DNA of 64,000 bases from Phyllobacterium sp. T1293 (lineage in GTDB: Bacteria; Pseudomonadota; Alphaproteobacteria; Rhizobiales; Rhizobiaceae). A program made the position numbers and the translations under genes. Position 1 is the stretch's first letter, and each line of letters starts with the position of its first letter. Shown here piece by piece: positions 25,873 to 33,649 of this stretch. The stretch spans positions 3,539,001 to 3,603,000 of the forward strand of contig NZ_CP088273.1 in the NCBI RefSeq assembly GCF_020731415.2, read 5' to 3'. The notes under the pieces were generated by a model that saw only the letters and a list, made by a program, of their open reading frames with translations, made no database searches and was not told where the DNA came from.

Positions 25873-27126
25873 TTAGTTACCAATGATTTTCCACCAGGCC
25901 TTTTTGGCAGGTTGCTCAGCAACAGTCGCTGAAACGTCCTGTACCTGAGCTGGAACAACGGATGGCACGGGTGCTACTGTCTGGGCAACAACCGGTGCTG
26001 ATGCATTGGTTGCAACTTGATTGGCAGTTGAAGCCGGTATGGCGGCAACGGTCATACGGTGCCGCTTGCCTGCTTCTTTTTCGTCGCGCGCCTTGTCGGC
26101 GGCCACGGCAGAGGCAAGGCGGACCATCACCTGCGGTTTCAGCGCTGCGTCCTTGTCCTGTGGCGACAGGGATGGCGGCTCCTGCGTGACGCGTTCACCA
26201 CGGGCGCGGCGAGCGCTCCAGTCAGCAATGATCTTGGCTTCGCTCAGTCCCTGAATCGAACGGCTTGGCGGCGTGATGCTGCCTTTGCCTGCCATGGTGG
26301 AGAAGGCGGCTTCATAATTGTTCTGATAGCTCTGATAGGCCATCTTCAGCGTTTCAGGCTGCTGCATAGGCGGGCAGATAGCCGTCGCTGCAATCGGTGC
26401 ATTCGGGTCAGTTGTGTGATTGAAGACATATTTCTTCTCGCACACATCCACCTTTGGCGGCACCTTGGTGATCTCGAAGTGGTCGTAACCTTCCTTCAGG
26501 TTCTTCCAGAAAGCATAGTTCGGATCGTCCTTGTAGCGCGCCATATTGGCTGCGGTCATACGGAACGGAAAGGCCTGCAGCTGGATCGATTCCTGACCGC
26601 CTTTGAAAGCGTCGCGGGCGAAAGCATAGATTTCCTGAACCTGCGCGTCGGTCATCGAATAGCAACCGGATGATGAACATGCGCCATGCACCATCAGATT
26701 GGCGCCGGTGCGGCCAAGGGCCTGATCAAGCGCATTGGGGAAACCTGTGTTGAAGGACAGGTAATAGCTGGATTTCGGATTCATCTGGCCCGGGCGCACG
26801 GCATAAAAACCTTCCGGTGCCTGCCGGTCGCCTTCGATGAATTTCGGGCCAAGCTTGCCCGACCATTTGCAAATCTTATAGCTCGTGACGATATCGTAAC
26901 GGCCATTGTCCTTGCGCTTCCACACTTCAAGAACGTTCTCTTCCTTGAAGATACGAACCATGACAGGCGCGGTCATGCTCATGCCCTTGGTCTTCATCAG
27001 CTTGACCATTTTCTCGGACAATTGCTGTTCAGACTTTGGTGCAAGATCAGAAACGGATGCGCCCTGACAACCCGCAAGAAACAGGGTCAGCATCAACGGC
27101 GCAAGGATATGTGTCGGTATTTTCAT
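25873..27126 (-). CDS. YafK-like L,D-transpeptidase-fold lipoprotein
   Basis: A 417-residue protein with lipoprotein signal LMLTLFLAGC (lipobox Cys20). The YkuD-type catalytic site is NLMVHGACSSSGCYSM, with His147 and nucleophile Cys155. Family relatives include E. coli YafK/DpaA, which cuts Braun lipoprotein from peptidoglycan. The C-terminal 130 residues are Ala/Val/Pro-rich and poorly conserved in appearance, probably a wall-spanning linker. A cross-linking or hydrolytic role in the periplasm is inferred. The ATG at 27126 is natural because the signal peptide begins there. Confidence 0.88.
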   Translation of the reverse strand: MKIPTHILAPLMLTLFLAGCQGASVSDLAPKSEQQLSEKMVKLMKTKGMSMTAPVMVRIFKEENVLEVWKRKDNGRYDIVTSYKICKWSGKLGPKFIEGDRQAPEGFYAVRPGQMNPKSSYYLSFNTGFPNALDQALGRTGANLMVHGACSSSGCYSMTDAQVQEIYAFARDAFKGGQESIQLQAFPFRMTAANMARYKDDPNYAFWKNLKEGYDHFEITKVPPKVDVCEKKYVFNHTTDPNAPIAATAICPPMQQPETLKMAYQSYQNNYEAAFSTMAGKGSITPPSRSIQGLSEAKIIADWSARRARGERVTQEPPSLSPQDKDAALKPQVMVRLASAVAADKARDEKEAGKRHRMTVAAIPASTANQVATNASAPVVAQTVAPVPSVVPAQVQDVSATVAEQPAKKAWWKIIGN

Positions 27127-27446
27127 CTTCGCAGCTGTTACCAGTTCGCTTCGTCGAAATTGTGTGGATTGCTATCCACAACCCCCTATTTGCATCCGTT
27201 ATAGTTGATAAAGCCTTACCGCAATGAGTCAAATTGCTCAATCACACAATCGTCACCTGCAATGAAGACAGGGCGGTTTTATGGCGAAATGCACTGTTTT
27301 CCCAGTATGATCCGCATTTTGTTGCCAGTATATCTTCCAGAATGCGCCCATTGACAGGAAGCAACGGCGCTCATCAATTGTTGTTTACCGACCTGTTACG
27401 GCACCCGCCGTGTGCATCTTTCGTCAGCCTTCCCGGGAGAAACAGA
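27127..27446. other. Divergent intergenic region, 320 bp
   Basis: No convincing gene is visible. The longest open frame joining it to the SRPBCC gene has no family character. It must hold the promoters of the L,D-transpeptidase-like gene (minus) and the SRPBCC gene (plus). A TTGACA at 27352-27357 could be a -35 box for the latter, but I see no good -10 at the right distance. Confidence 0.5.
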
Positions 27447-27914
27447 ATGGCAATTGCACCTTCATTGACGCTCAAACGCCATCTGAAAGCACCGCCGCGA
27501 CTGGTCTGGGCTGCCTGGACCGACCCTGCCATGATTGTACATTGGTGGGGCCCGACCGGTGCCAAAACCCTGAAAGCCGAAGCTGATCCGCGTGTGGGCG
27601 GCACGTTTCGCGTCATTTTTCTCACGCCTGACGGGGAAGAGCACAATGTCAGCGGCGTCTATTGCGAAGTGCTGATCGAAAAACGTCTGGCTTTCACATG
27701 GGTCTGGATCACTCTGCCTGACCGGGAATCGCTGGTAACGCTGGTGCTTGAACCAGTGGATGGCGGCACGTTGTTCACTTTGATCCACGAGCGGTTTTTC
27801 GATGAAGCAGCGCGTGATCGCCATCACGAGGGCTGGAGCGGGGCACTCGACAGTCTTGAAAAGTTTATCGAACAACAGGCGGTTTCTCTCGCAACCGGGG
27901 GTAGCCGAACATGA
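27447..27914 (+). CDS. SRPBCC/AHSA1-domain protein
   Basis: A 155-residue START-like fold protein: LTLKRHLKAPPRLVWAAWTDPAMIVHWWGP at the N-terminus and HEGWSGALDSLEKFI at the C-terminus, both diagnostic of the AHSA1/YndB group. The reading frame is open far upstream, but ATG 27447 is preceded by GGGAGA at eight bases and starts just before the first beta strand. It overlaps the following acetyltransferase by 4 bp (ATGA), so the two are coupled. The ligand is unknown. A second SRPBCC gene lies at 3800-4285; the two are not close in sequence. Confidence 0.87.
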   Translation: MAIAPSLTLKRHLKAPPRLVWAAWTDPAMIVHWWGPTGAKTLKAEADPRVGGTFRVIFLTPDGEEHNVSGVYCEVLIEKRLAFTWVWITLPDRESLVTLVLEPVDGGTLFTLIHERFFDEAARDRHHEGWSGALDSLEKFIEQQAVSLATGGSRT

Positions 27915-28432
27915 CTGAGAACCCTGCAATCAGCTTCCGCCCGGCCTCGCTGTCCTATCTGCCTTTGATGGCAAGATGGCTGATGACGCCGCATGTGCGC
28001 GCGTTTTATCAACCTGATCCTATCACGCCACGGGAAGTGGCGGAGGAATATGGCCCGATGTTAATGGGCGAGACGCCCGATATTTGCCATATCGCCTATT
28101 ATGGCGAACAGCCCTTCGGTTATCTGCAATGCTACAGCAATGCGGATTACGAGGAGTGGGTTGAGTCAACGGGAGCAGACGCCGGTATCAGCCTTGATCT
28201 TTTCATCGGCGAAGCTGTTTATCTTGGAAGAGGGTTTGAGCACCTCATGCTAAAGGAATATCTGTCCCGGATCGCATTCCCGCATTTCGCCGATGAGCGC
28301 TTTGCCTATGTCTCCTATGAGGCGGAGAATCTTGAGGCGATTGGGGCAGCGGAAACTGCCGGGTTCACGCGCATTGATGAGTTTGATGAAGGCGGCGACC
28401 ACATCATCGTTCTCAGGTTCGAGCGGGATTAA
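27911..28432 (+). CDS. GNAT acetyltransferase, AAC(6')-like family
   Basis: A 173-residue GNAT of the acetyltransf_8 group, which contains aminoglycoside 6'-N-acetyltransferases and siderophore acylases. Visible features are ISFRPASLSYLPLMARWLMTPHVRAFY, the acidic ISLDLFIGEAVYLGRGFEHLMLKEYL with the acyl-CoA loop YLGRGF, and a C-terminal VSYEAENLEAIGAAETAGF. This cannot be taken as evidence for drug resistance; many chromosomal relatives have other substrates. It is translationally coupled to the SRPBCC gene, and a bidirectional terminator follows 16 bp downstream. Confidence 0.82.
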   Translation: MTENPAISFRPASLSYLPLMARWLMTPHVRAFYQPDPITPREVAEEYGPMLMGETPDICHIAYYGEQPFGYLQCYSNADYEEWVESTGADAGISLDLFIGEAVYLGRGFEHLMLKEYLSRIAFPHFADERFAYVSYEAENLEAIGAAETAGFTRIDEFDEGGDHIIVLRFERD

Positions 28433-28448
28433 GACCAGCCAGAAAATG

Positions 28449-28478
28449 AAAAAGGCGGCGCCTGAGCACCGCCTTTTT
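28449..28478. terminator. Bidirectional Rho-independent terminator
   Basis: The stem AAAAAGGCGG (28449-28458) pairs with CCGCCTTTTT (28469-28478) around a 10-base loop. The A and T runs allow termination of the acetyltransferase on plus and of HU on minus. Confidence 0.88.
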
Positions 28479-28500
28479 AAGAAATCAGCACCAACGGGGA

Positions 28501-28776
28501 TTAGCCGTTAAGGGCATCCTTCAGAGCCTTTGCAGGCTGGAAGGCAACCTTCTTGGAGGCTGCGATCTTGATCGTTGCGCCAGTTGCAGGGTTACGGCCT
28601 TCGCGAGCGGCGCGCGACTGTACCTTGAACTTGCCGAAGCCTGGCAGCGAAACTTCGTCGCCTGCGACGACGGCATCGGTGATGCCCTTAAGAACGCTAT
28701 CTACAATCGCCTTGGACTGAACCTTTGTAAGACCCTGATCAGCGACGAGCTTCTCGATAAGATCGGACGTATTCAT
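28501..28776 (-). CDS. hupB: DNA-binding protein HU
   Basis: A 91-residue nucleoid protein. MNTSDLIEKLVADQGLTKVQSKAIVDSVLKGI forms the helical dimer part. VSLPGFGKFKVQSRAAREGRNPATGATIKIAASKKVAF is the beta arm with the conserved RNPATG tip. The longer open frame begins with an unrelated extension; ATG 28776 has GAGGAAA upstream and gives the normal HU length. It is the last gene before a shared terminator and follows LysR by about 205 bp with its own promoter region. Confidence 0.96.
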   Translation of the reverse strand: MNTSDLIEKLVADQGLTKVQSKAIVDSVLKGITDAVVAGDEVSLPGFGKFKVQSRAAREGRNPATGATIKIAASKKVAFQPAKALKDALNG

Positions 28777-28981
28777 GTTGGCGGTTTCCTCAGTATATTC
28801 GTTGATCGAAGGCGTCTGTATGGCACGCGTTGCCGCCTCTGTCATCAGGAATAGAACGCATTTTCGGGGTTTATACCCAGTGTTTACAGGGTTTTTTGCA
28901 AATCCGGCTATGAATTTTCGGATGAGGACCGGATCGGGCCTGCAAATTGCCCCAGGTGATTCGCTCTCTGATTCTGTTCAT

Positions 28982-29923
28982 TCAGGGCTGACCAGTCCGC
29001 AGAGCGTCGGGCATTTGCCATATTGGCGGCTCCCCAATATGGCGCGCAAGGTGATCGATAAAGGCCCTGACCTTGGCCGATACATGCCGTGTCGGTGGGT
29101 AGACCGCATGGATACGGTAGGGCAGCGGCTTGACTTGCGGCAGGACTGAGATGAGCGTTCCATTGCGCAAGGCGTCAGCCGCGATGAACATGGGCAGCCG
29201 CACCAGTCCCAGTCCGGCAATGGCCATGTCGCGCATGGCCTCACCATTATTGGCGACGATGCGCCCATGCATGGCGACGGAAACCGGTTCGCTTGACGAT
29301 ACAGGATTCTCAAATTGCCAGAGCTGGCTGGTATTCACGTTCGAATAATCGATACAGGCGAACGAGCCAAGTTCATCTAAGGTTTTGGGCAACCCGTTCG
29401 CCGCTGCAAAAGCCGGACTGCAACAAATGACGCGTGCGTCCGTGCAGAGTTTGCGGGCAATCAGACTTGAATCCTTGAGAATACCGATGCGAACGCCAAC
29501 GTCGAAACCGCCACGCACAAGATCGACCATGCGGTCATCAAGCTCGACGGCGATTTCAAGATCCGGATATTGCCGGGCAAAATCTGCGATCATACGGCTG
29601 AGATAGAAAGTACCGAAGGTCATGGGCGCGGTAATGCGCAAAGTGCCGCGAATGGCGCTGTAGCGTTCACCTGCCGTATCAGCCGCCTCCATAATGTCGC
29701 GCACCAGCGGGCGGACGCGTTCGACAAAGGCGTGGGCGTTATCCGTGGCGAGCAGCTTGCGCGGCGAGCGCTGGAACAGTTCCGTACCCAGTGCCGCCTC
29801 AAGATCGGTGATGCGTTTGCTGACAACCGATTTTGACAGGTTAAGCCGCGCGGCACTCAAAGTGATGCTGCCGGTCTCCATGACATCAAGAAAAGTCAGT
29901 AAATCGTCGAAGCGCCATTTCAT
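28982..29923 (-). CDS. LysR-family transcriptional regulator
   Basis: A 313-residue LTTR with the winged helix-turn-helix at residues 1-60 (FLDVMETGSITLSAARLNLSKSVVSKRITDLEAALGTELFQR) and a periplasmic-binding-like effector domain. It resembles the DsdC/AaeR-type group often called CrgA-like. It is divergent from the VOC dioxygenase gene with a 168-bp spacer, the usual arrangement for an LTTR controlling its neighbour. The effector may be a quinone or aromatic compound, inferred only from the target genes. Confidence 0.92.
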   Translation of the reverse strand: MKWRFDDLLTFLDVMETGSITLSAARLNLSKSVVSKRITDLEAALGTELFQRSPRKLLATDNAHAFVERVRPLVRDIMEAADTAGERYSAIRGTLRITAPMTFGTFYLSRMIADFARQYPDLEIAVELDDRMVDLVRGGFDVGVRIGILKDSSLIARKLCTDARVICCSPAFAAANGLPKTLDELGSFACIDYSNVNTSQLWQFENPVSSSEPVSVAMHGRIVANNGEAMRDMAIAGLGLVRLPMFIAADALRNGTLISVLPQVKPLPYRIHAVYPPTRHVSAKVRAFIDHLARHIGEPPIWQMPDALRTGQP

Positions 29924-29976
29924 GGTTCTTCCATAGCGGACTAATGGTGAATTTTAAAGCCTGTATGCGTGATATC

Positions 29977-29993
29977 GTTCTGTTTTATCGAAC
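29977..29993. promoter_or_regulatory. Possible LysR-type operator
   Basis: GTTC-N9-GAAC (arms 29977-29980 and 29990-29993) lies in the spacer between the LysR and dioxygenase genes. LTTR sites are typically interrupted dyads of T-N11-A form, and this one has a comparable span. The arms are only four bases, so this is a weak assignment. Confidence 0.3.
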
Positions 29994-30091
29994 ATGAGTT
30001 GCATGGAAGCGGTCTTTATATGCCGGCCGACAGCGCAGATATTCACCCCAACGGCGAATGAGCGCCAAGCAAACCAATTCAGGAGGCTTTC

Positions 30092-31045
30092 ATGTCCTTA
30101 CAATTGACCGGCATCCATCATCTGACTGCCATTACGGCGAATGCTCCGGAGAACCTGCGTTTCTACACGAAGACCCTCGGCCTGCGGCTTGTCAAAAAGA
30201 CAGTCAATCAGGATGATACAAGTGCCTACCATCTGTTCTATGCGGACGGTGAAGCAACGCCCGGCACCGATTTGACCTTTTTCGACTGGCCTGTCGGCCC
30301 GGAACAGCGCGGCACGCATAGTATCTCACGCACAGGTTTGCGTGTTGGCAGCAAAGCCAGCCTCGACTGGTGGAAGGCACGCTTTATCGAGCTTGGCGTC
30401 AAATCAGGTGAAGTCACCGAAATCGGTGGCTACGACTCGCTGGATTTCGAAGATGGCGAAGGCCAGCGGTTTCGCCTGATCAATGATGGCGGCGCAGCCC
30501 CTTCGCATCCATGGGAGAAAAGCCCGGTTCCGGCTGAACACCAGATTCGCGGCCTTGGACCGATCACCATCAGCGTGCCCGATATCACCAATACGGAAGC
30601 CATCCTTCTGCATGTGATGAACATGCGCCAGACCAGTAGCTATCCGTCCCCCGATGGGGCCGGTCATGTGCATGTGTTTTCGATGGGCGAGGGCGGTCCT
30701 GCTGCCGAACTGCATGTGGCGGTGCAGCCCGGTCTTCCGGTGGCGCGGCAGGGAGCGGGCGCTGTGCATCACGTGGCATTCCGCGCGCCGGATGTGCAGC
30801 AATTGCATGAATGGACCGAAAGGCTGAAGAGTTTCCGTATGCCGTCGAGCGGTGAGGTCGAGCGCTACTACTTCCGCTCGCTCTATTTCCGCGAGCCCAA
30901 TGGCATTCTGTTCGAGATTGCCACGGATGGTCCGGGCTTCACCGTCGATGAGCCTTTGGAAACACTGGGCGAAGGATTGTCGCTGCCGCCATTCCTTGAG
31001 GGAAAGCGGGCTTCCATCGAAGCGAACCTGAAGCCTCTGGTCTAA
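30092..31045 (+). CDS. Ring-cleaving dioxygenase, VOC superfamily (MhqO-like)
   Basis: A 317-residue protein made of two VOC halves, of the MhqO/LinE-like ring-cleaving group. The N-terminal half starts [33 protein letters not shown]. The C-terminal half contains [12 protein letters not shown] and [21 protein letters not shown], supplying the His-His-Glu metal triad. Related enzymes open hydroquinones and catechols or detoxify quinones. The AGGAGG Shine-Dalgarno is strong (six bases before ATG). It is divergent from LysR and convergent with the VOC-hydrolase fusion, sharing a terminator. Confidence 0.9.
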   Translation: MSLQLTGIHHLTAITANAPENLRFYTKTLGLRLVKKTVNQDDTSAYHLFYADGEATPGTDLTFFDWPVGPEQRGTHSISRTGLRVGSKASLDWWKARFIELGVKSGEVTEIGGYDSLDFEDGEGQRFRLINDGGAAPSHPWEKSPVPAEHQIRGLGPITISVPDITNTEAILLHVMNMRQTSSYPSPDGAGHVHVFSMGEGGPAAELHVAVQPGLPVARQGAGAVHHVAFRAPDVQQLHEWTERLKSFRMPSSGEVERYYFRSLYFREPNGILFEIATDGPGFTVDEPLETLGEGLSLPPFLEGKRASIEANLKPLV

Positions 31046-31056
31046 CCCGGATAAAC

Positions 31057-31085
31057 AGCCCGGCGTGAAAATGCCGGGCTTTTTC
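31057..31085. terminator. Rho-independent terminator after the VOC gene
   Basis: AGCCCGGC (31057-31064) pairs with GCCGGGCT (31073-31080) and is followed by TTTTTCT. It ends four bases before the stop of the convergent fusion gene, so on minus it could only work past the end of that gene. Confidence 0.88.
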
Positions 31086-31088
31086 TAT

Positions 31089-32642
31089 TTAGAAGGTGGC
31101 TTCAATCCACTGATGTACGGCGTCGATGTCGTGCTGGCCGGTTTCGTGCCCGGCATAAACGCTTTTCACTGTGAGGTCTGCTCCGGCCTCGCGCAACAGG
31201 ACTTCAAGATCCGGGGTCTTGGCGCCGAACAGGTCGTGCTCACCATTGACCATCAGAATATGCGTATTGCTCAGATCAACCTGCGGCGTTTCCTCCAGTA
31301 CATTCATTGCCCGCAGGAGAACCGCATTTCTGATAAGACCCGGATGCAGCAGCATGGTTGCAAAAAGCATGTTGGCGCCGTTGGAATAACCGAGAAATAC
31401 GGTCTGTTGCAGATCAAGGTGATAGGCCTCAACCGCGCCTTCGATGAAACCAGCGAGTGCTTCGGCTTCCGAACGGATATCGTTCTGGTCAAAGCTCAAA
31501 GGACCAAAACGCCGGAACCAGCGACCAATACCTTCCTCATTGCTGCGTCCGCGCAAGCCAATGAGCGTTGCCTGTGGTGCAGCATTGGCGCCAAGCGGTA
31601 GTAATGTTGTCTCATTGCCGTCGGAGCCATGCAAAAGTACGAGGGTCAGGCCACCCGCATGTTCAGGCGTATAGACACGATGCACGAAAGGCAGCTCGCG
31701 GTAGATAAACCGTTCTTCACCGGGCAGACCAAACTGCGGCAGCATGATTTTGAGGTTTTCGGTTTCTTGGGCAAAATGCGGCGGAATGAACAATTTGCTT
31801 CCAAGTGTTTCCAGTGTCTCATCCAGAAGCATGCCGGGGCCGTCGGTTGCCATTTCAAACAGGGTACCGCCCGGTTCCCGCACATAGATTGAATGGAAAT
31901 ATTTGCGGTCGTGCATGGCCGTTGCGTCCGAACCGTCCTTGATCAGCCTGTCATAGATGGTCTGGACATGGGCAATGTCGGGCGCACGAAAGGCGATGTG
32001 ATCGATCGTTCCGGTGCCGGGCGCTGCGCTCCAGAACCCGGTTGCGTCCCGTACATCGACACAATCACCGGAGGCCGAGACCATCCGCGTGATGGTGTCG
32101 ATTTGCTCACCGGCGGTGAAGCCGAAATAGGTTTCGAGAAATGTGCAGGTGGCAAGCCGCTGCTCGGTCAAAACAGTGGCACCGCGAATCCGCAATATGG
32201 CGTCCGCTTCAGATATGCCATTACCGGTCCAGATATCAGACGCCTTTACCTCGGATGTGCCGACAAGCTTGACGATAACCCCATCAGGGTCTTTGAGACG
32301 CAGCACTGTTTCGCCGAATTCCTGCGAGGGGCCTGTCGTCGCAATATTGTGCTGAAGGGCGCGGGTCAGCCAGAAGCCAATGGCATCGGGGGCAATGGCA
32401 AGCGCGATTTCGCTGGGCTGGCCATAGCCGACACGCCCGAGCGATCCATCTTCCCAGACCAGAAAGGTAATCAGCGAACCCGGCGTTGCCGATGTGTCGC
32501 CGTAGAAGAGGTGAAGCTGGGTTGCGTCTTCATAACCGCCGGTGCGTTTGACAAGACGAAGGCCAAGAAAGCCGACATAGAAATCCACATTCGCCTGAAC
32601 GTTACGGGTGATCAGGGTAATGTGATGAATGCCGCTTGTCAT
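31089..32642 (-). CDS. Fusion of MhqO-like VOC dioxygenase and MhqD-like alpha/beta hydrolase
   Basis: A 517-residue two-enzyme protein. Residues 1 to about 300 are a double VOC ring-cleaving dioxygenase with probable metal ligands His7, His215 and Glu263. Residues about 315-517 are a serine hydrolase of the phospholipase/carboxylesterase type: oxyanion HGSDGNE (338-344), nucleophile GYSNG (Ser420), acid GEHD (Asp470) and histidine in AGHETGQHD (499 or 504). In Firmicutes MhqO and MhqD are separate proteins of quinone resistance; here dioxygenase and hydrolase are joined without frame interruption. The start ATG is followed by TSGIHHITLITRN, so no N-terminal extension is needed. Confidence 0.9.
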   Translation of the reverse strand: MTSGIHHITLITRNVQANVDFYVGFLGLRLVKRTGGYEDATQLHLFYGDTSATPGSLITFLVWEDGSLGRVGYGQPSEIALAIAPDAIGFWLTRALQHNIATTGPSQEFGETVLRLKDPDGVIVKLVGTSEVKASDIWTGNGISEADAILRIRGATVLTEQRLATCTFLETYFGFTAGEQIDTITRMVSASGDCVDVRDATGFWSAAPGTGTIDHIAFRAPDIAHVQTIYDRLIKDGSDATAMHDRKYFHSIYVREPGGTLFEMATDGPGMLLDETLETLGSKLFIPPHFAQETENLKIMLPQFGLPGEERFIYRELPFVHRVYTPEHAGGLTLVLLHGSDGNETTLLPLGANAAPQATLIGLRGRSNEEGIGRWFRRFGPLSFDQNDIRSEAEALAGFIEGAVEAYHLDLQQTVFLGYSNGANMLFATMLLHPGLIRNAVLLRAMNVLEETPQVDLSNTHILMVNGEHDLFGAKTPDLEVLLREAGADLTVKSVYAGHETGQHDIDAVHQWIEATF

Positions 32643-32737
32643 GAAATTCCTCCGCCGGTGAGTCGGTTCGACTGATACGGGGAAAGGAGGCGGGGTGCAA
32701 TATTGGGGAAAACTGTGTTGCGATCAGGCAGTGCCTG

Positions 32738-32776
32738 AAAAAACAACACCCACCGCGGGAGGAGGTGCGGTGGGTG
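32738..32776 (-). ncRNA. CcsR/cuckoo-type anti-SD hairpin 1 (distal, doubles as terminator)
   Basis: On minus, a perfect 10-bp stem (arms 32767-32776 and 32747-32756) presents the loop ACCUCCUCCC, complementary to a Shine-Dalgarno sequence. The stem is followed on minus by TTGTTTTTTC, so this last hairpin should also end transcription. It is the third of three such hairpins downstream of a DUF1127 gene, the arrangement known for CcsR/cuckoo RNAs of Alphaproteobacteria. Confidence 0.85.
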
Positions 32777-32784
32777 CTATTTGT

Positions 32785-32817
32785 AAAGGCCGACTGGGAG
32801 GAGGAGTGCCGGCCTTT
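32785..32817 (-). ncRNA. CcsR/cuckoo-type anti-SD hairpin 2
   Basis: An 8-bp stem (arms 32810-32817 and 32785-32792) closes a 17-base loop that contains CUCCUCCUCCC on the minus strand. It is the middle of three hairpins with the same loop motif but unrelated stem sequences, which argues that the loop is the selected part. Confidence 0.83.
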
Positions 32818-32823
32818 GAACGA

Positions 32824-32850
32824 TCGGGACCTGGGAGGAGGTAATCCCGA
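32824..32850 (-). ncRNA. CcsR/cuckoo-type anti-SD hairpin 3 (gene-proximal)
   Basis: A 6-bp stem (arms 32845-32850 and 32824-32829) with a 15-base loop containing ACCUCCUCCC on minus. It begins 21 bases after the DUF1127 stop, so it is probably processed from the same transcript. No separate promoter is visible between the gene and the hairpins. Confidence 0.8.
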
Positions 32851-32871
32851 ACGTTAACTCTAAGAATGCTA

Positions 32872-33021
32872 TTAGCGCGCTGCTGCGGCCTTCTTGGCAA
32901 CGAAGGCGATATCGCCACGGGAGATGCCGAGGTCGTTCAGTTCACGTGCGGACAGACGGTTCAACTCTGTGACAGTGTCACGGTAACGGCGCCAGTTATT
33001 GTAAGAGCGGATCAGGTTCAT
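32872..33021 (-). CDS. DUF1127 small basic protein (CcaF1/YjiS-like)
   Basis: A 49-residue arginine-rich protein: MNLIRSYNNWRRYRDTVTEL is followed by the family core LNRLSARELNDLGISRGDI. DUF1127 proteins are small RNA-associated stress proteins in Alphaproteobacteria; in Rhodobacter the homologue CcaF1 is encoded just upstream of four CcsR RNAs. The ATG at 33021 has AAGGTGAG upstream. The downstream anti-SD hairpins fit that arrangement. The RNA-binding role is from relatives, not from this sequence. Confidence 0.92.
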   Translation of the reverse strand: MNLIRSYNNWRRYRDTVTELNRLSARELNDLGISRGDIAFVAKKAAAAR

Positions 33022-33090
33022 TTCACTCACCTTGGTAACTTATTGTTTGTTGGATCATTTCTTGATCGTGAGCTGCATATAGTCGATGCC

Positions 33091-33105
33091 CTGCAAAACT
33101 TGCAG
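33091..33105. promoter_or_regulatory. Palindrome in the DUF1127 promoter region
   Basis: CTGCAA-AAC-TTGCAG is a perfect 6-bp inverted repeat about 70 bases upstream of the DUF1127 start. On minus it is followed downstream by CTATAT, which could be a -10 box. It may be a regulator site for the DUF1127-RNA unit. The promoter class (RpoH-type or general) cannot be decided by eye. Confidence 0.35.
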
Positions 33106-33202
33106 TGACAAGAATGCATAGCTGCTTTGCAGGAAGTGAGGAGTGGATGGCTAAATTGCGGCGGGCGGAATCACGTCAATTGTGACAGTCTTGAACAGCT
33201 GT

Positions 33203-33589
33203 TCATTTCTTGTTTCGGGCGGCGAGTTCCCTGTCGGCTTTGCGCGCTGCAGCTTCACACCGGTTGCGGAATTCTTCCACTTCTTCCTCGGTTAGATGCT
33301 CGATGCCGATAAAGACGTTTTCACCCTTCGACACCCGGACCAGTTCATCGAGTTTGGCCTGAATGGCGACACCGTCGCGATTCTGCGTGTTCTGGATGAG
33401 AAAGACCATCAGAAAGGTGATGATTGTGGTGCCGGTATTGATCACAAGCTGCCACGTATCGGAAAAGCCGAACAGGGGGCCGCTCACCGCCCAGACGACG
33501 ACAATCAGACAACACAGGATAAAGGTCAGCGGCTTGCCGGCATATATGGCAACCCTATTGGCGACTTGGGTAAACAGTTTTCGCATCAT
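33203..33589 (-). CDS. Low-affinity iron permease-family small membrane protein
   Basis: A 128-residue protein with two transmembrane helices (about 20-40 and 50-66) and the PF04120 signature INTGTTIITFLMVFLIQNTQNRDGVAIQAKLDEL (about 50-83). The rest is a charged helical tail. The family name comes from similarity to one part of yeast Fet4; bacterial members are too small to be complete transporters, so iron transport is doubtful. Two ATG codons overlap at 33589 and 33586 behind GAGGAG. Confidence 0.87.
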   Translation of the reverse strand: MMRKLFTQVANRVAIYAGKPLTFILCCLIVVVWAVSGPLFGFSDTWQLVINTGTTIITFLMVFLIQNTQNRDGVAIQAKLDELVRVSKGENVFIGIEHLTEEEVEEFRNRCEAAARKADRELAARNKK

Positions 33590-33649
33590 GCCACTCCTCT
33601 CACGTCGAGAAGAGAACTATTGGCTCGCCTATTCGTTCCAGAAACGGCG

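Noticed and set aside
25962..26673. Open frames on plus opposite the L,D-transpeptidase-like gene
   Set aside because: They are shadows of a gene with an intact lipoprotein signal and catalytic motif; their sequence shows no family features.
27911..28432. Aminoglycoside resistance gene
   Set aside because: The family includes AAC(6') enzymes, but the gene is coupled to an SRPBCC gene in a housekeeping context; resistance cannot be claimed from sequence.
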